Source of the DNA: an uncultured Desulfobacter sp.
GTDB taxonomy: Bacteria; Desulfobacterota; Desulfobacteria; Desulfobacterales; Desulfobacteraceae
Length of the DNA: 64,000 nucleotides
Direction: 5' to 3'
Assembly: GCF_963666675.1 (NCBI RefSeq)
Contig: NZ_OY762929.1
Coordinates: 5,304,001 to 5,368,000, forward strand
A model generated the notes under the pieces. That model saw only the letters and a program-made list of their open reading frames with translations, did not search any database and was not told the origin of the DNA. Position numbers and translations under genes: made by a program. Shown piece after piece: positions 63,734 to 64,000 of this stretch (position 1 is its first letter; the number at the start of each line of letters is the position of its first letter).

Positions 63734-64000
63734 CTAAAAGTCCTTAAATTCATCCCCATCATCAAACGAAATCTGATCAGCGCCAAGCGATTTAGGGGCG
63801 TGGGTCAGTTTCATCCCGCCCGGTGAACCGAACTTGGGCTTTACCGAAATCTTTTTGACCGGCTGCCGTCCGCCAAAGCCGCGGCTCGAATTTCTCTTTC
63901 CAGTCACCAGCAGCACAAGATCGTCAACAAAATCCTTCAGTTGTTCTGCCTGGGCACTCATTTGCTCTGCAGCGGATGCGGATTCTTCTGAATTGGCGGC
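63734..64000 (-). CDS. Methyl-accepting chemotaxis protein, C-terminal fragment
   Basis: Reading in from the window edge, the minus strand encodes AANSEESASAAEQMSAQAEQL followed by a tail with VTGKRNSSRGFGGRQ and acidic residues ending DEFKDF. AANSEESA...EQMSAQAEQL is the end of the signalling coiled coil of a chemoreceptor. The rest, including the sensor and membrane domains, lies beyond 64000. The tail ends without a CheR-tethering pentapeptide. Confidence 0.85.
   Translation of the reverse strand, partial: AANSEESASAAEQMSAQAEQLKDFVDDLVLLVTGKRNSSRGFGGRQPVKKISVKPKFGSPGGMKLTHAPKSLGADQISFDDGDEFKDF

Overview
The window looks like chromosomal DNA of a sulfate-reducing desulfobacterium, most likely near Desulfobacter or a related genus of the former Deltaproteobacteria. 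The main reason is the dissimilatory sulfate reduction block at 53.5-61.2 kb: aprB and aprA (APS reductase) followed by qmoA, qmoB and qmoC (the quinone-interacting membrane complex that feeds it electrons). A monofunctional Ni-CO dehydrogenase with its CooC maturase, a phosphate acetyltransferase with an N-terminal P-loop domain and several ferredoxin-type proteins fit the same anaerobic lifestyle. No rRNA, CRISPR array, intact transposase or prophage was seen.

Layout. 0-9.2 kb: exported surface proteins. These are a large beta-helix protein with a PEP-CTERM-like tail and two CARDB-type secreted proteins ending in a dockerin-like calcium-loop tag, then a decayed zone with a broken papain-type protease fused to a stray copy of part of the first gene. 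9.2-12 kb: cooS-cooC behind a CooA-like operator. 12-22 kb (minus strand): an aminotransferase, an iron alcohol dehydrogenase, and an RND efflux operon (TolC-like, adaptor, pump) that also encodes a DUF362-ferredoxin protein. 22-30.5 kb: an accessory region with a second beta-helix/dockerin protein, a degenerate methyltransferase, four copies of an unrecognised structured ~95-bp repeat, long-hairpin elements, and an AraC-type regulator divergent from a methyltransferase, TonB receptor and ZinT-like protein that look like a metal-uptake locus.

30.6-45.7 kb is one long minus-strand run of translation and RNA genes: infC-rpmI-rplT-pheS-pheT, tRNA-Gly(CCC), rimP-nusA-infB-rbfA-truB-rpsO-pnp and a WalJ-like hydrolase. 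Good sigma70-type promoters sit before infC and before the tRNA, and infC appears to start at AUA. 45.7-53.1 kb holds a deaminase, a dGTPase-like protein, two zinc/iron-chelate (YkgJ) proteins, pta, a LysR regulator and a degenerate SDR. 53.1-61.2 kb is aprBA-qmoABC with dyads in both leaders and strong terminators after aprA and qmoC. 61.5-64 kb has an OmpA-type lipoprotein, an aminotransferase, another long hairpin and the end of a chemotaxis receptor that runs off the window.

Most attractive unexplained items: the four-copy structured repeat family (22145, 24315, 24402, 29785), the AraC/methyltransferase/TonB/ZinT locus with 21-bp-spaced direct repeats, the CooA-like site upstream of cooS, and the homopolymer-rich divergent promoter at 3.6-4.0 kb.
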